Source of the DNA: Streptomyces dysideae
GTDB taxonomy: Bacteria > Actinomycetota > Actinomycetes > Streptomycetales > Streptomycetaceae
Direction: 5' to 3'
DNA: 64,000 nucleotides
Assembly: GCF_001514305.1 (NCBI RefSeq)
Contig: NZ_KQ949086.1
Coordinates: 124,001-188,000 of the forward strand
Part shown: piece after piece, positions 17,094 to 26,465 of the stretch
How the letters are laid out: every line of letters starts with the position of its first letter
Position numbering within the stretch: the first letter of the stretch is position 1
Notes under the pieces: generated by a model
What the model was told of the DNA's origin: nothing
The model's input: only the letters and a program-made list of their open reading frames with translations
The model's database searches: none
Position numbers and translations under genes: made by a program

Positions 17094-19163
17094 CTAGATG
17101 CGCCGCAGACGGATAACTGCCGCATCAAGGTCGCCGCGCAAGCCGACGCGCAGTCCGTGATACAGCAGTACGGCACCTCGGTGAACTTCGTCCGTTTCAA
17201 GGCATTTGTACGATGCTGTCGGGTCGAGCCCCCGCAGTCGCAGCGCCGGCATGGGCTCGCCGTGATGCTGCGCCTGGAGCCAGGCGAGGACGACGCTCTC
17301 GTCGCCGAGCACGTACTGCACCGCACTCAGCCCGCCGCCCGGGGGCCGCAGCCGGTAGAGGTCCCCGCGCTGCACGAGGGGCCGGATCTCCTTGTAGAGG
17401 GCCACCCACTCCCCCGCCTCGGCGAGCTCCTCCTCGGTCCACTGCGCGAGGTCGCCGCCCACCCCGAGCACCCCGGCCATGGCGCTCACGAACCGGAAGC
17501 GCAGCGAGCTGAACCGGCCGTTCAGCATCGCGTTCGGGCTGTCGGTGACCCAGGCGGCCATGACGCGCGCGGGGTGGATCTGACTGAAGCCGTGCTGGAT
17601 GGCGAGCCGGTCGAGCGGGTCGGTGTTGTCGGAGGTCCACACCTGGTCCGTACGGCTCAGCACGCCGAGGTCGATCCGTCCGCCGCCACCCGAGCAGGAC
17701 TCGAAGTCGACGCCGGGATGAGCGGCCCGCAGCCGGTCCAACAGGGCGTAGAAGGCGTGCACATGGTCGGTCCAGAGCCGCTGCGGGTAGGGCTCGCCGG
17801 GCCAGCCCGCGTCGGTGAAGCAGCGGTTGAAGTCCCACTTGACGTAGTCGATCGGAGCGCTGGAGAGGAGCCCGTCGAGCTGCCCCCAGAGGTACTCCTG
17901 GACGTCTTCCCGGGCGAGATTCAGTACGAGCTGATTGCGGAACTCTGTCCGCTTTCGTCCCGTCTGGTGCTGCACCCACTCGGGGTGGGCGCGGTACAGC
18001 TCGCTGTCCGGATTGACCATTTCCGGCTCGACCCAGATACCGAACCGCATGCCGAGCGCGTGCACGTAGTCGGCGAGGGGCTTGAGCCCGGACGGGAAGC
18101 GGTCGGGGTTGGGTGTCCAGTCGCCGAGGCCGGCGCGGTCGCTGGTGCGGGTCCCGAACCAGCCGTCGTCGACGACGAACAGTTCGACGCCGATCGCCGC
18201 GGCCCGCCGCGCGAGCGTGCCCTGCTGCTCCTCGGAGATGTCGAACTCGGTCGCCTCCCAGGAGTTGAAGAGCACCGGCCGGTCCCGCCCGGCGTCCGGG
18301 ATCACGTGCTCCCGCTGGTACGCGTGCCAGGCCCGGCTGGCCCCGCCGAAGCCGCCGTCGCTCCACAGCCCGGCGAAGACGGGCGTCGTGAAGGACTCCC
18401 CCGCGTCCAGGCGGAGCAGCCCGGAGTCGTCGTACCCGGCCCCGCCGGTGATCTGCACGCGTGCGTCCGGCAGTTGCGCCACGGCGATCCGCCAGGACCC
18501 CGACCACCCGAGGGCGCAGCCGTACACCTCGCCGCGTTCCTCGGTCGCCTCCGTGTCGAGCGCGACCCACGGCAGGTGCTGGTGCCCGGTGTGGCCGCGG
18601 CGGCTGCCGATGACCTTCTCACCGTAGGTGAGGGAGGACCGCGTCAGCCGGGACTCGGCGGCCCAGCGGCCGTGCAGCTGGGACAGCCGCCAGTCCTCCC
18701 GGTCGGGCAGGGTCCAGGTGGCCGAGTCGGCGCGCAGCACCTCCAGGACCGGCCCCTGGTTGTCCAGTGTCACCCAGCGCTCCACGACGTCGCCGCGCAT
18801 CCGGTAGTGCAACGTGACGGCCAGACCGCCGTCCCGGAACCGCAGCCGCAGTTCGTCGCCCTGCGACTCATACGTCTCGAACGTCCACTCGGTGCCGCGC
18901 CGCTCGTCGGTGCGCACGGACAGGGCGGGCCGTACGAAGCGGGGGCCGCCCTCCACCGGGTACTCCTCACGTCCGTCGAGCGGGGACTCGAAGGGCCAGT
19001 AGTCCGGCAGCGTGCGTACGACGAGGGCCTCGGCGTCGGCGAGCGCGATCCGCGGGCCCCAGTGAAGGTGCAGCAGCTCGTCGGCATCGGTGAGATGGAC
19101 GGCGTAACTACTGGTCGGCCCGGAAAGAACCCAGGTACGGCCGTTGGCGGAGATCTCCAGCAT
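17094..19163 (-). CDS. GH36 alpha-galactosidase
   Basis: Retaining glycoside hydrolase of 689 residues that releases terminal alpha-galactose. The nucleophile is D444 in YVKWDFNR and the acid/base is near D512 in WTSDNTDPLDR; ESCSGGGGRID between them is also typical. The N-terminal beta-sandwich (~1-280) and catalytic barrel are complete. There is no signal peptide, so it is cytoplasmic. I start at the ATG at 19161-19163, 6 nt after GAGGG and beginning MLEISANGRTW; the ATG 33 nt upstream is less likely. It stands alone, without a sugar transporter. Confidence 0.94.
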   Translation of the reverse strand: MLEISANGRTWVLSGPTSSYAVHLTDADELLHLHWGPRIALADAEALVVRTLPDYWPFESPLDGREEYPVEGGPRFVRPALSVRTDERRGTEWTFETYESQGDELRLRFRDGGLAVTLHYRMRGDVVERWVTLDNQGPVLEVLRADSATWTLPDREDWRLSQLHGRWAAESRLTRSSLTYGEKVIGSRRGHTGHQHLPWVALDTEATEERGEVYGCALGWSGSWRIAVAQLPDARVQITGGAGYDDSGLLRLDAGESFTTPVFAGLWSDGGFGGASRAWHAYQREHVIPDAGRDRPVLFNSWEATEFDISEEQQGTLARRAAAIGVELFVVDDGWFGTRTSDRAGLGDWTPNPDRFPSGLKPLADYVHALGMRFGIWVEPEMVNPDSELYRAHPEWVQHQTGRKRTEFRNQLVLNLAREDVQEYLWGQLDGLLSSAPIDYVKWDFNRCFTDAGWPGEPYPQRLWTDHVHAFYALLDRLRAAHPGVDFESCSGGGGRIDLGVLSRTDQVWTSDNTDPLDRLAIQHGFSQIHPARVMAAWVTDSPNAMLNGRFSSLRFRFVSAMAGVLGVGGDLAQWTEEELAEAGEWVALYKEIRPLVQRGDLYRLRPPGGGLSAVQYVLGDESVVLAWLQAQHHGEPMPALRLRGLDPTASYKCLETDEVHRGAVLLYHGLRVGLRGDLDAAVIRLRRI

Positions 19164-19333
19164 CAAGCCCTCACATATTCGAACAGGCACGCTCAAGCAC
19201 CAACATCATCAACGGACGCGTGGCCCCGGGGCAACGTCTGTGGACAACTCATTGCCCCAGGAACCCATGTCGTATCGTCGAGAAAGTGCCCGCCGACGAG
19301 CCGCGTCGGCGGGGCCGGCCGGGAGGAGCCCCC

Positions 19334-20131
19334 GTGACGCAGCAGATCCCGTCGACCGAGCCAGAACTGGCCGGAGTCCGCAACTTCCGCGACGTGGGCG
19401 GGCTGCCGACCGTGGACGGACGTCGGGTGCGGCACGGAGTGCTGTTCCGCAGCGGCCATCTCGCGCACGCGACGGATGAGGACGCCGCGTTCCTCGGTTC
19501 CCTGGGACTGCACACGATCTTCGACTTCCGCAACGCCGCCGACCAGAAGCTCGAGGGGCCCGACGTCGAGCTGCCGGGCGTGCGCAATGTGAACCTGCCG
19601 CTGACCGACCCCGCGGACGGCGCCGAGTTCTGGAAGATGGTCCGTGACGGCGACCTCGACCAGCTCCGCGCGGTCCTCTCCGACGGCAAGGCCGCGAACC
19701 GGATGATCGTCTCCTACCGCACGATCATCAAGGAGCGCACCGCCGAGCACTCCCAGGTGGTGCACGCGCTCGCCGAGGACAGCGTCCCCGCGCTGATGCA
19801 CTGCGCGGCCGGCAAGGACCGCGCGGGCCTGTCGATCGCCGTGACGCTGCTCGCCCTCGGCGTCGAGCGCGAGGCGATCCTCGCCGACTACCTGGAGTCG
19901 AACGCCAAGCACCGCCGCTACAAGGTGCATCGCAGCAGCTCCGCCGCCTCGGCCTACACCCCCGAGGTGATGGAGCTGCTCAGCCCCCTCTTCGACGCGC
20001 GCGCCGAGTATCTGTCGGCGGCCTTCGAGACGATCGAGGGGACCTGGGGCGACATCGACACGTATCTGGCCCAGGCGCTGAGCGTCACCCCGGAGACCCG
20101 CGAGCGGCTGCGGGAGCGGCTCCTCGCCTGA
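19334..20131 (+). CDS. Tyrosine-protein phosphatase
   Basis: A 265-residue dual-specificity-type phosphatase. The P-loop is HCAAGKDRAG, with catalytic C157 and R163. The N-terminal NFRDVGGLPT and LFRSGHL are signatures of the bacterial Tyr/Ser phosphatase family, which may also act on phosphoinositides. The GTG at 19334 follows GGGAGGAG at good spacing; a start at 19220 would add a poorly conserved extension. Divergent from the alpha-galactosidase gene with a 170-bp gap. Confidence 0.9.
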   Translation: MTQQIPSTEPELAGVRNFRDVGGLPTVDGRRVRHGVLFRSGHLAHATDEDAAFLGSLGLHTIFDFRNAADQKLEGPDVELPGVRNVNLPLTDPADGAEFWKMVRDGDLDQLRAVLSDGKAANRMIVSYRTIIKERTAEHSQVVHALAEDSVPALMHCAAGKDRAGLSIAVTLLALGVEREAILADYLESNAKHRRYKVHRSSSAASAYTPEVMELLSPLFDARAEYLSAAFETIEGTWGDIDTYLAQALSVTPETRERLRERLLA

Positions 20132-20157
20132 GTCCCCGCGACAGAAGAGGGGGTCGG

Positions 20158-20280
20158 CTACTGACTGGCCCCCGCCTCGAACAGCAGGTAGACGAAGGCC
20201 GCGAAGAGGTGCCCCACCGCGATGTAGATGATCAGCCGCACCCACAGCGCGCGCGGGAACTTCTCTTCCATGTTGCTCAT
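20158..20280 (-). CDS. 40-residue single-pass membrane protein (DUF6126-like)
   Basis: A very small protein, MSNMEEKFPRALW followed by one hydrophobic helix (VRLIIYIAVGHLF onward, ~13-36). Its ATG overlaps the stop of the Xre/cupin gene (ATGA type), so the two are translationally coupled. This pairing recalls the DUF6126 family found next to such regulators; the family name is from memory. Function unknown. It could be a membrane partner or effector of the regulator. Confidence 0.8.
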   Translation of the reverse strand: MSNMEEKFPRALWVRLIIYIAVGHLFAAFVYLLFEAGASQ

Positions 20281-20897
20281 GGCATCTCTCCAGGGGTGGG
20301 GCCCAGGCACAGGGTGGCCGTGGGGCTCTGCAGCAGGGTGTGGACGAAGAGGAGCTCGACCCCGTCGGCGTCGAGGGCGGCGATGCGGTGCGGGGTCAGC
20401 GAGTCGAAGTGCGCGCTGTCGCCGGGCACGAGCCGGTGCGCGGTGTCCCCGAGGCGCAGCCGCAGCCGCCCCTTGAGGACGTAGAGCCACTCCTCGCCGG
20501 GGTGTACGCGCACGATGTCGCCCTGCGAGCCGTACGGCACCTGCAGGCGCAGCGCCTGCATCCCGCGCCCGGGAGCGCCGGCCTGCCAGTAGGTCCAGCC
20601 GCCCGCCTCGGTCGGTTCCATGTCGGCGGCGCGGACTACGGCGTCCCGGTCGGCGACCGTCTCGCCGAGCAGCTGGGAGACGGTCGTACCGTAGACACGC
20701 GCGAGTGCGAGCAGCATCGGCAGTGAGGGCTGGCGCTGCCCGGTCTCCAGCCGGGAGAGGTGGGCGGGCGACAGCCCGGCGGCACGGGCCGCGGCCTCCA
20801 GGGTGAGGGCGGCCTGCCGCCGCAGGGCACGGAGCTGCGGCGCCACGACGGGCAGCTCCTCGCCCGGTACGATCTCGGGAGAGCTCATGCTCTCCAT
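20277..20897 (-). CDS. Xre-family regulator with cupin domain
   Basis: A 206-residue regulator. The HTH spans ~20-75 (LRALRRQAALTLEAAARAAG, LSPAHLSRLETGQRQPS) and a cupin barrel ~125-195 (GEEWLYVLKGRLRLRLGD). It is likely autoregulatory: two 15-bp inverted repeats, TTGCC-N5-GGCAA, lie 13 and 33 bp before the ATG. The second ATG (20888) is an alternative start. It is translationally coupled to the small membrane protein after it. It lies 57 bp past the hopanoid operon on the same strand, but its own operator argues for separate control. Confidence 0.92.
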   Translation of the reverse strand: MESMSSPEIVPGEELPVVAPQLRALRRQAALTLEAAARAAGLSPAHLSRLETGQRQPSLPMLLALARVYGTTVSQLLGETVADRDAVVRAADMEPTEAGGWTYWQAGAPGRGMQALRLQVPYGSQGDIVRVHPGEEWLYVLKGRLRLRLGDTAHRLVPGDSAHFDSLTPHRIAALDADGVELLFVHTLLQSPTATLCLGPTPGEMP

Positions 20898-20909
20898 TCA
20901 GCCGGAGCC

Positions 20910-20944
20910 TTGCCTCTGCGGCAAATTTGTTGCCTCAAAGGCAA
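20910..20944. promoter_or_regulatory. Tandem operators for the Xre/cupin regulator
   Basis: Two perfect inverted repeats: TTGCC-tctgc-GGCAA (20910-20924) and TTGCC-tcaaa-GGCAA (20930-20944). Their centres are 20 bp apart, about two helical turns, which places two dimers on the same DNA face. They sit where the regulator's own promoter should be. Confidence 0.8.
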
Positions 20945-20954
20945 AACCCGTCTG

Positions 20955-22340
20955 TCAGCGGTTGGCGACGGCCTGCTTGATCAGCGTCTTCCCGAAGTCC
21001 CACATCAGCCCGCCGCCGCTGTGCGCGTCGTCCATCACGTCCGTGAAGGCGTCCACGAGCCGGTCCACCTCCCGCTCACCGATCACCAGCGGCGGGATCA
21101 GCTTGATCACCTCCAGGTGGTCGCCGGAGACCTGGGTGAGGATCCGGTGCCGCTGCAGCAGCGGTACGACGACCATCTGCGCGAACAGCCCCTTGCGGGC
21201 GGCCTGGAGCATGGTCCAACGGCTGCGCAGCCCCAGCGACTTGGGCCGACCGAACTCGATGCCGATCATCAGTCCGCGGCCGCGGACGTCGGCGAGCAAC
21301 TCGTACTTGTCGACGAGCGCCGCGAGCCGCGACTTCAGCTGTTCACCCGTGGCACGGGCGTTGGCGACGATCTGTTCGTTCTCCATGACCGACAGGACGG
21401 CCAGCCCCGCCGCCATGGCCTGCGCGTTGGACCCGAAGCTCGCCGAGTGCACGAGCACGCGGTCCATGGACGAGTAGACCTCCTTGAAGATCCAGTCCTT
21501 GCCGAGGGTGGCGCCCACCGGCACATAGCCGCCGGAGAGCGCCTTGGCGACGCACACCAGGTCGGGCTCGACGCCGTCCTCGTGCTGGTAGGCGTAGAAG
21601 TCCCCGGTCCGGCCGAGGCCCGTCTGCACCTCGTCGACGATCAGCAGCGCCTTGTGCCGGTGCAGCAGTTCCTGGGCGGCGCGCAGATATCCGGGCGGGG
21701 ACTCGTGCACGCCCTTGCCCTGGATCGGCTCGACGATGAGGGCCGCCACGTCGCCCTTCTTCAACTCCCGTGCCAGGGCGTCGAGATCGCCGAGCGGTAC
21801 GGCCGTGTCGGGCAGCAGCGGGGCGAAGCCGTCACGGAAGCCGCCCTCGCCGTTCACGGACAGGGAGCCGGCGGTCAGGCCGTGGAAGGCGTGGTCGCAG
21901 TAGAGGACGCGTGGCTTGCCGGTGGCGTACCGGGCGAATTTCAGTGCGCCCTCGACCGCTTCCGTGCCGCTGTTGCCGAAGAACACCCGGTCCAGGTGCG
22001 GGCTGTGGGCGAGGAGCTTCTCGGCCAGCAGTCCGGGCAGTGGCTGGCAGTCGAAGCGGGTGAGGTCGGCGAGCTGGGCGTCGAGGACGTCGTGCAGCGC
22101 CTTGCGGACGACGGGGTGGTGACGGCCCAGGCCCATCACCCCGAACCCGGCGAGCATGTCCAGGTAGTCGTTGCCGTCCGCGTCCCAGAAGTAGGCGCCC
22201 TCGCCGCGCTCGTAGACCTTGTCGAAGCCGATCGTGTGCAGCATGCGCGGGAGCTGGTGGTTGAGGTACTTGGCGTGCAGCTCGTAGCGCTCGGCTCCGC
22301 GCTCGGCCAAGAGTGCGGCGAGGTCGAACTCCTTGGTCAT
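20955..22340 (-). CDS. hpnO: Aspartate aminotransferase-family protein, HpnO-like
   Basis: Class III PLP aminotransferase of 461 residues. PLP lysine K266 is in VAKALSGGYVP, D236 in IVDEVQTGLGRTG, and the phosphate loop is GNSGTEAVEGALK. As the last gene of the hopanoid operon it fits HpnO, which aminates the ribosyl-hopane-derived side chain to give 35-aminobacteriohopanetriol. The assignment depends on context, because the family also contains ornithine and other aminotransferases. Its ATG overlaps the dxs stop (ATGA). Confidence 0.88.
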   Translation of the reverse strand: MTKEFDLAALLAERGAERYELHAKYLNHQLPRMLHTIGFDKVYERGEGAYFWDADGNDYLDMLAGFGVMGLGRHHPVVRKALHDVLDAQLADLTRFDCQPLPGLLAEKLLAHSPHLDRVFFGNSGTEAVEGALKFARYATGKPRVLYCDHAFHGLTAGSLSVNGEGGFRDGFAPLLPDTAVPLGDLDALARELKKGDVAALIVEPIQGKGVHESPPGYLRAAQELLHRHKALLIVDEVQTGLGRTGDFYAYQHEDGVEPDLVCVAKALSGGYVPVGATLGKDWIFKEVYSSMDRVLVHSASFGSNAQAMAAGLAVLSVMENEQIVANARATGEQLKSRLAALVDKYELLADVRGRGLMIGIEFGRPKSLGLRSRWTMLQAARKGLFAQMVVVPLLQRHRILTQVSGDHLEVIKLIPPLVIGEREVDRLVDAFTDVMDDAHSGGGLMWDFGKTLIKQAVANR

Positions 22341-24247
22341 TGGGCTTTCTCCTTGACCGGGTCGCCGTCGGCGACCTCCTTGACGGCCAGACTCGCGCCG
22401 ATCCGGCCGGCCACCTCGACGGGCGTGAGACCGATGTCGGCCAGCACCTCGCCGCGTTTGGCGTGCGCGAGGAACTGCTCGGGAATGCCGAACCGCCGTA
22501 CGGGCACGTCGACTTCGGCATCGCACAGCGCCAGCGCCACCGCGGCGCCGACGCCGGAGGCACGGCTGTTGTCCTCCACGACCGCCACCAGCCGGTGCTC
22601 GGCGGCGAGACCGGGAAGCGCCGGGTCGACGGGCTTGACCCACCGTGGATCGACGACCGTGCAGCCGATGCCGCGGGCCTCCAGCAGCTCGGCGGCCTGC
22701 AGGCACACCGGCGCCATCACACCGACGGCGACCAGCAGCACCCGCGGCGCGTCCGGTGAGCGGTGCAGCACATCCAGGCCGCCCAACCGGTCCACCGCCG
22801 GAATCGACGGCCCGACCGACTCCTTCGGGAACCGTACGAGCGTCGGCGCGTCGTCCACGGCGACCGCCTCCCGCAGCTGCGCCCGCAGTTGGTCGGCGTC
22901 GCGCGGTGCGGCGATCCTGAGGCCGGGCACGACCTGGAGGATCGACATGTCCCACATGCCGTTGTGGGAGGCCCCGTCGACCCCGGTGACACCGGCCCGG
23001 TCCAGTACGAAGGTCACCCCGCACCGGTGCAGCGCGATGTCCATCAGGAGCTGGTCGAAGGCGCGGTTCAGGAAGGTGGCGTAGACGGCGACGACCGGAT
23101 GCAGGCCACCCGTGGCCAGCCCCGCCGCCGACACCGCCGCGTGCTGCTCGGCGATCCCGACGTCCCACACCCGGTCCGGGAAGCGCTGCGCGAACTTGCC
23201 GAGCCCGACCGGGTGCAGCATGGCCGCCGTGATCGCCACGACGTCCTCCCGCTCCTCCCCGATCCGCACGATCTCCTCGCCGAACACCGAGGTCCAGGAC
23301 GGCCCGTTGGAGGGCGCGAGCGGCTCGCAGGTGAGCGGGTCCATCACGCCGACGGTGTGGAAGTGGTCCTCCTCATGGGCCAGGGCGGGTTCGTAGCCGC
23401 GCCCCTTCTCCGTCAGGCAGTGGATGAGCACCGGCCCGTGGAAGCGTTTCGCACGCCGCAGCGCCGACTCCACGGCCCCGATGTCATGGCCGTCGATCGG
23501 ACCGACGTACTTCAGCCCCAGGTCCTCGAACAGCCCCTGCGGCGCGAACGCGTCCTTGAAGCCCTTCTTCGCGCCGTGCAGGGCCTCGTACACGGTGTTG
23601 CCGATGACGGGCGTGTGCTGGAGTACGTCCTTGCCCCAGGCCAGGACCCGCTCGTAGCTGTCCGTCGTACGGAGGGCCGCGAGGTGGTTCGCGAGCCCGC
23701 CGATGGTCGGCGCGTACGACCGTTCGTTGTCGTTGACGACGATGATCAGCGGCCGGTCCTTGGCGGCCGCGATGTTGTTCAGCGCCTCCCACGCCATGCC
23801 GCCGGTGAGCGCGCCGTCGCCTATGACCGCGACGACGTGCCCCTTCTCGCCCTGCACCTGGCGGGCCTTGGCGAGTCCGTCGGCCCAGCCGAGCGCGGTG
23901 GAGGCGTGGCTGTTCTCGATGACGTCGTGCTCGGACTCCTCGCGCGACGGGTAGCCGGACAGGCCGCCTTTGCCGCGCAGCTTGGAGAAGTCCTGACGTC
24001 CCGTCAGAAGCTTGTGTACGTAGCTCTGGTGGCCGGTGTCCCACAGGATGCGGTCGACCGGCGACTCGAAGACCCGGTGGAGTGCGATGGAGAGTTCCAC
24101 CACCCCCAGATTGGGCCCGAGGTGTCCGCCGGTCCTGGCGACCGCGTGCACCAGGAACTCCCTGATCTCGTGGGACAGTTCACCGAGTTCCGCCTCGGAC
24201 AGCGCCTTCAGGTCGCGTGGTCCCCGGATGCTCTCCAGAATCGTCAC
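22337..24247 (-). CDS. dxs: 1-deoxy-D-xylulose-5-phosphate synthase
   Basis: TPP-dependent enzyme that condenses pyruvate and glyceraldehyde 3-phosphate, the first step of the MEP isoprenoid pathway. It has 636 residues with the full transketolase-like architecture: GDGALTGGMAWEALNN in the TPP domain (~150-165), a central pyrimidine domain and a C-terminal transketolase_C domain. Located inside the hopanoid operon, it is probably a second, pathway-dedicated copy beside a housekeeping dxs elsewhere. That second copy is an inference that this window cannot show. Confidence 0.97.
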   Translation of the reverse strand: MTILESIRGPRDLKALSEAELGELSHEIREFLVHAVARTGGHLGPNLGVVELSIALHRVFESPVDRILWDTGHQSYVHKLLTGRQDFSKLRGKGGLSGYPSREESEHDVIENSHASTALGWADGLAKARQVQGEKGHVVAVIGDGALTGGMAWEALNNIAAAKDRPLIIVVNDNERSYAPTIGGLANHLAALRTTDSYERVLAWGKDVLQHTPVIGNTVYEALHGAKKGFKDAFAPQGLFEDLGLKYVGPIDGHDIGAVESALRRAKRFHGPVLIHCLTEKGRGYEPALAHEEDHFHTVGVMDPLTCEPLAPSNGPSWTSVFGEEIVRIGEEREDVVAITAAMLHPVGLGKFAQRFPDRVWDVGIAEQHAAVSAAGLATGGLHPVVAVYATFLNRAFDQLLMDIALHRCGVTFVLDRAGVTGVDGASHNGMWDMSILQVVPGLRIAAPRDADQLRAQLREAVAVDDAPTLVRFPKESVGPSIPAVDRLGGLDVLHRSPDAPRVLLVAVGVMAPVCLQAAELLEARGIGCTVVDPRWVKPVDPALPGLAAEHRLVAVVEDNSRASGVGAAVALALCDAEVDVPVRRFGIPEQFLAHAKRGEVLADIGLTPVEVAGRIGASLAVKEVADGDPVKEKAQ

Positions 24248-24275
24248 GCTCGGGCCCCCTCTCGGTCCGTGCTGC

Positions 24276-25433
24276 TCAACTCACGGTGACGGCCGGCCCC
24301 CCCGACGCGACGCCGTCCTGCTCCATCTGCTCGGCGATCTTCATCGCCTCCTCGATGAGGGTCTCGACGATCTTCGACTCGGGGACGGTCTTGATGACCT
24401 CGCCCTTCACGAAGATCTGCCCCTTGCCGTTGCCGGAGGCGACCCCCAGGTCCGCCTCCCGCGCCTCGCCGGGACCGTTGACCACACACCCCATGACCGC
24501 GACACGCAACGGCACTTCCATGCCCTCCAGGCCGGCTGTGACCTCGTCGGCGAGCTTGTAGACGTCGACCTGGGCGCGCCCGCAGGACGGACACGACACG
24601 ATCTCCAGGCGCCGCTGCCTGAGCCCGAGCGACTCCAGGATCTGGATGCCGACCTTGACCTCCTCGGCGGGCGGGGCGCTCAGGGACACCCGGATGGTGT
24701 CGCCGACGCCCCGTGACAGCAACGCCCCGAACGCCACGGCCGACTTGATCGTCCCCTGGAAGGCGGGCCCCGCCTCCGTCACGCCGAGGTGCAGCGGGTA
24801 GTCGCACTGCTCGGCCAGCAGCTGGTACGCCTCGACCATCACGACCGGGTCGTTGTGCTTGACGGAGATCTTGATGTCCCGGAAGCCGTGCTCCTCGAAG
24901 AGGGACGCCTCCCACAGGGCGGACTCGACCAGGGCCTCGGGGGTCGCCTTGCCGTACTTCTGGAGAAGCCGACGGTCCAGCGACCCGGCATTGACCCCGA
25001 TCCGGATCGGGGTGCCGTGGTCCCTCGCGGCCCGTGCGATCTCCTTCACCTTGTCGTCGAACTGCTTGATGTTGCCGGGATTGACGCGGACCGCGGCGCA
25101 GCCGGCCTCGATCGCGGCGAAGACGTACTTGGGCTGGAAGTGGATGTCCGCGATCACCGGGATCTGCGACTTGCGGGCGATCGTCGCGAGGGCGTCCGCG
25201 TCGTCCTGCGTGGGGCAGGCGACGCGGACGATCTGGCAGCCGGACGCGGTGAGTTCCGCGATCTGCTGGAGGGTGGCGCCGATGTCGGACGTACGGGTGG
25301 TCGTCATCGACTGCACCGACACCGGGGCCCCGCCCCCGACCGCCACCGGCCCGACCTGGATCCGCCGCGACACACGCCGCTCGGCGATCGGCCGGACCGG
25401 TACCTCGGGGACGCCCAAGGGGATGGCGGTCAT
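24276..25433 (-). CDS. ispG: 4-hydroxy-3-methylbut-2-en-1-yl diphosphate synthase
   Basis: The [4Fe-4S] enzyme of the MEP pathway, 385 residues. The N-terminal TIM barrel begins RISRRIQVG-like (here RVSRRIQVGPVAVGGGAPVS). The three cluster cysteines are in CPSCGR and VMGCVVNGPGEA near the C-terminus. Cytoplasmic; it uses a flavodoxin or ferredoxin as electron donor. It lies between hpnH (4 nt) and dxs (28 nt) and probably boosts precursor flow to hopanoids. Confidence 0.96.
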   Translation of the reverse strand: MTAIPLGVPEVPVRPIAERRVSRRIQVGPVAVGGGAPVSVQSMTTTRTSDIGATLQQIAELTASGCQIVRVACPTQDDADALATIARKSQIPVIADIHFQPKYVFAAIEAGCAAVRVNPGNIKQFDDKVKEIARAARDHGTPIRIGVNAGSLDRRLLQKYGKATPEALVESALWEASLFEEHGFRDIKISVKHNDPVVMVEAYQLLAEQCDYPLHLGVTEAGPAFQGTIKSAVAFGALLSRGVGDTIRVSLSAPPAEEVKVGIQILESLGLRQRRLEIVSCPSCGRAQVDVYKLADEVTAGLEGMEVPLRVAVMGCVVNGPGEAREADLGVASGNGKGQIFVKGEVIKTVPESKIVETLIEEAMKIAEQMEQDGVASGGPAVTVS

Positions 25434-25437
25434 GACG

Positions 25438-26460
25438 TCACTCCCGGTTTCCGGAGACCGTCTCGCGCATGGCGCGCAGCGACTCCTTCAGGGATCCCAT
25501 GGTGGCGAGGACGGCGGTGGGCTCGTAGCCGCAGTGCGCCATGCAGTTGGCGCAGCGCGGGTCCTTGCCACGGCCGTACTTGTCCCAGTCGGTGTCCTCG
25601 ATCAGTTCGCGGTACGTCGGCACGTACCCGTCGCTCATCAGGTAGCAGGGGCGCTGCCAGCCGAAGAGCGAGTAGTTCGGGATCGCCCAGGCCGTGCACG
25701 GGAAGTCGACCTTGCCCTCCAGGAAGTCCAGGAAGAGGGGCGAGTGGTTGAGCCGCCAGCGGCGCCGGTTGCCGCCCGAGAAGGCTTTCTTGAACAGCTC
25801 GCGGGTCTGCTCCACGCCCAGGAAGTGCTCCTGGTCGGGCGCCTTCTCGTAGGCGTAGGCGGGCGAGATCATCATCTCGTCGACCTTGAGGTCGTCGTTG
25901 AGGAAGTTGAGCACCTCGATGATGGTCTGCGGGGTGTCCGTGTTGAAGAAGGTCGAGTTGGTGGTGACCCGGAAGCCGCGCCGCTTGGCCTCCTTCATCG
26001 CCTCCACCGCCTCGTCGAACACGCCCTCCTTGGCGACGGACTCGTCGTGCCGCTCGCGCAGGCCGTCGATGTGCACGGCGAAGGCGAAGTAGGGCGAGGG
26101 CTTGAACTTGTCCATCTTCTTGCGCAGCAGCATGGCGTTGGTGCACAGGAAGACGTACTTCTTCTTGGCCACCAACTGCCGCACGATCTCATCGATCTGA
26201 GGGTGCATCAGAGGCTCGCCGCCGGCGATGGACACCATCGGGGCACCGGACTCCAGCACCGCCCCGACCGCCTGCGCCACCGGCATGCGCTGCTTGAGCA
26301 CGCCCGCCGGGTGCTGGATCTTGCCGCAGCCCTCACATTTCAGATTGCAGGCGAAGAGCGGTTCCAGCTCGACGATGAGCGGAAACTTGTCCCGCTTGCG
26401 GAGCTTCTGTTCGGCCAAGTATGTAGCGACCTTGATGGACTGACGCAGCGGCATGGCCAT
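25438..26460 (-). CDS. hpnH: Adenosyl-hopene transferase HpnH (radical SAM)
   Basis: Radical SAM enzyme that adds the 5'-deoxyadenosyl group to diploptene, the first step of side-chain building for C35 hopanoids. It has 340 residues; the cluster motif is C38-x3-C42-x2-C45 (CNLKCEGCGK), and a C-terminal Cys-rich segment holds DPRCANCMAHCGYEP. I start at the ATG at 26458-26460, preceded by AGGAGGTGAG. It begins 5 nt after hpnG. Confidence 0.96.
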   Translation of the reverse strand: MAMPLRQSIKVATYLAEQKLRKRDKFPLIVELEPLFACNLKCEGCGKIQHPAGVLKQRMPVAQAVGAVLESGAPMVSIAGGEPLMHPQIDEIVRQLVAKKKYVFLCTNAMLLRKKMDKFKPSPYFAFAVHIDGLRERHDESVAKEGVFDEAVEAMKEAKRRGFRVTTNSTFFNTDTPQTIIEVLNFLNDDLKVDEMMISPAYAYEKAPDQEHFLGVEQTRELFKKAFSGGNRRRWRLNHSPLFLDFLEGKVDFPCTAWAIPNYSLFGWQRPCYLMSDGYVPTYRELIEDTDWDKYGRGKDPRCANCMAHCGYEPTAVLATMGSLKESLRAMRETVSGNRE

Positions 26461-26465
26461 CTGGC

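Noticed and set aside
17064..19337. Forward-strand open frame of over 750 codons opposite the alpha-galactosidase
   Set aside because: It is fully antisense to a complete GH36 gene and lacks domain-like sequence.
20760..23084. Forward-strand open frame of over 770 codons opposite hpnO and dxs
   Set aside because: Antisense to two well-supported genes; low-complexity Arg/Val/Gly composition.
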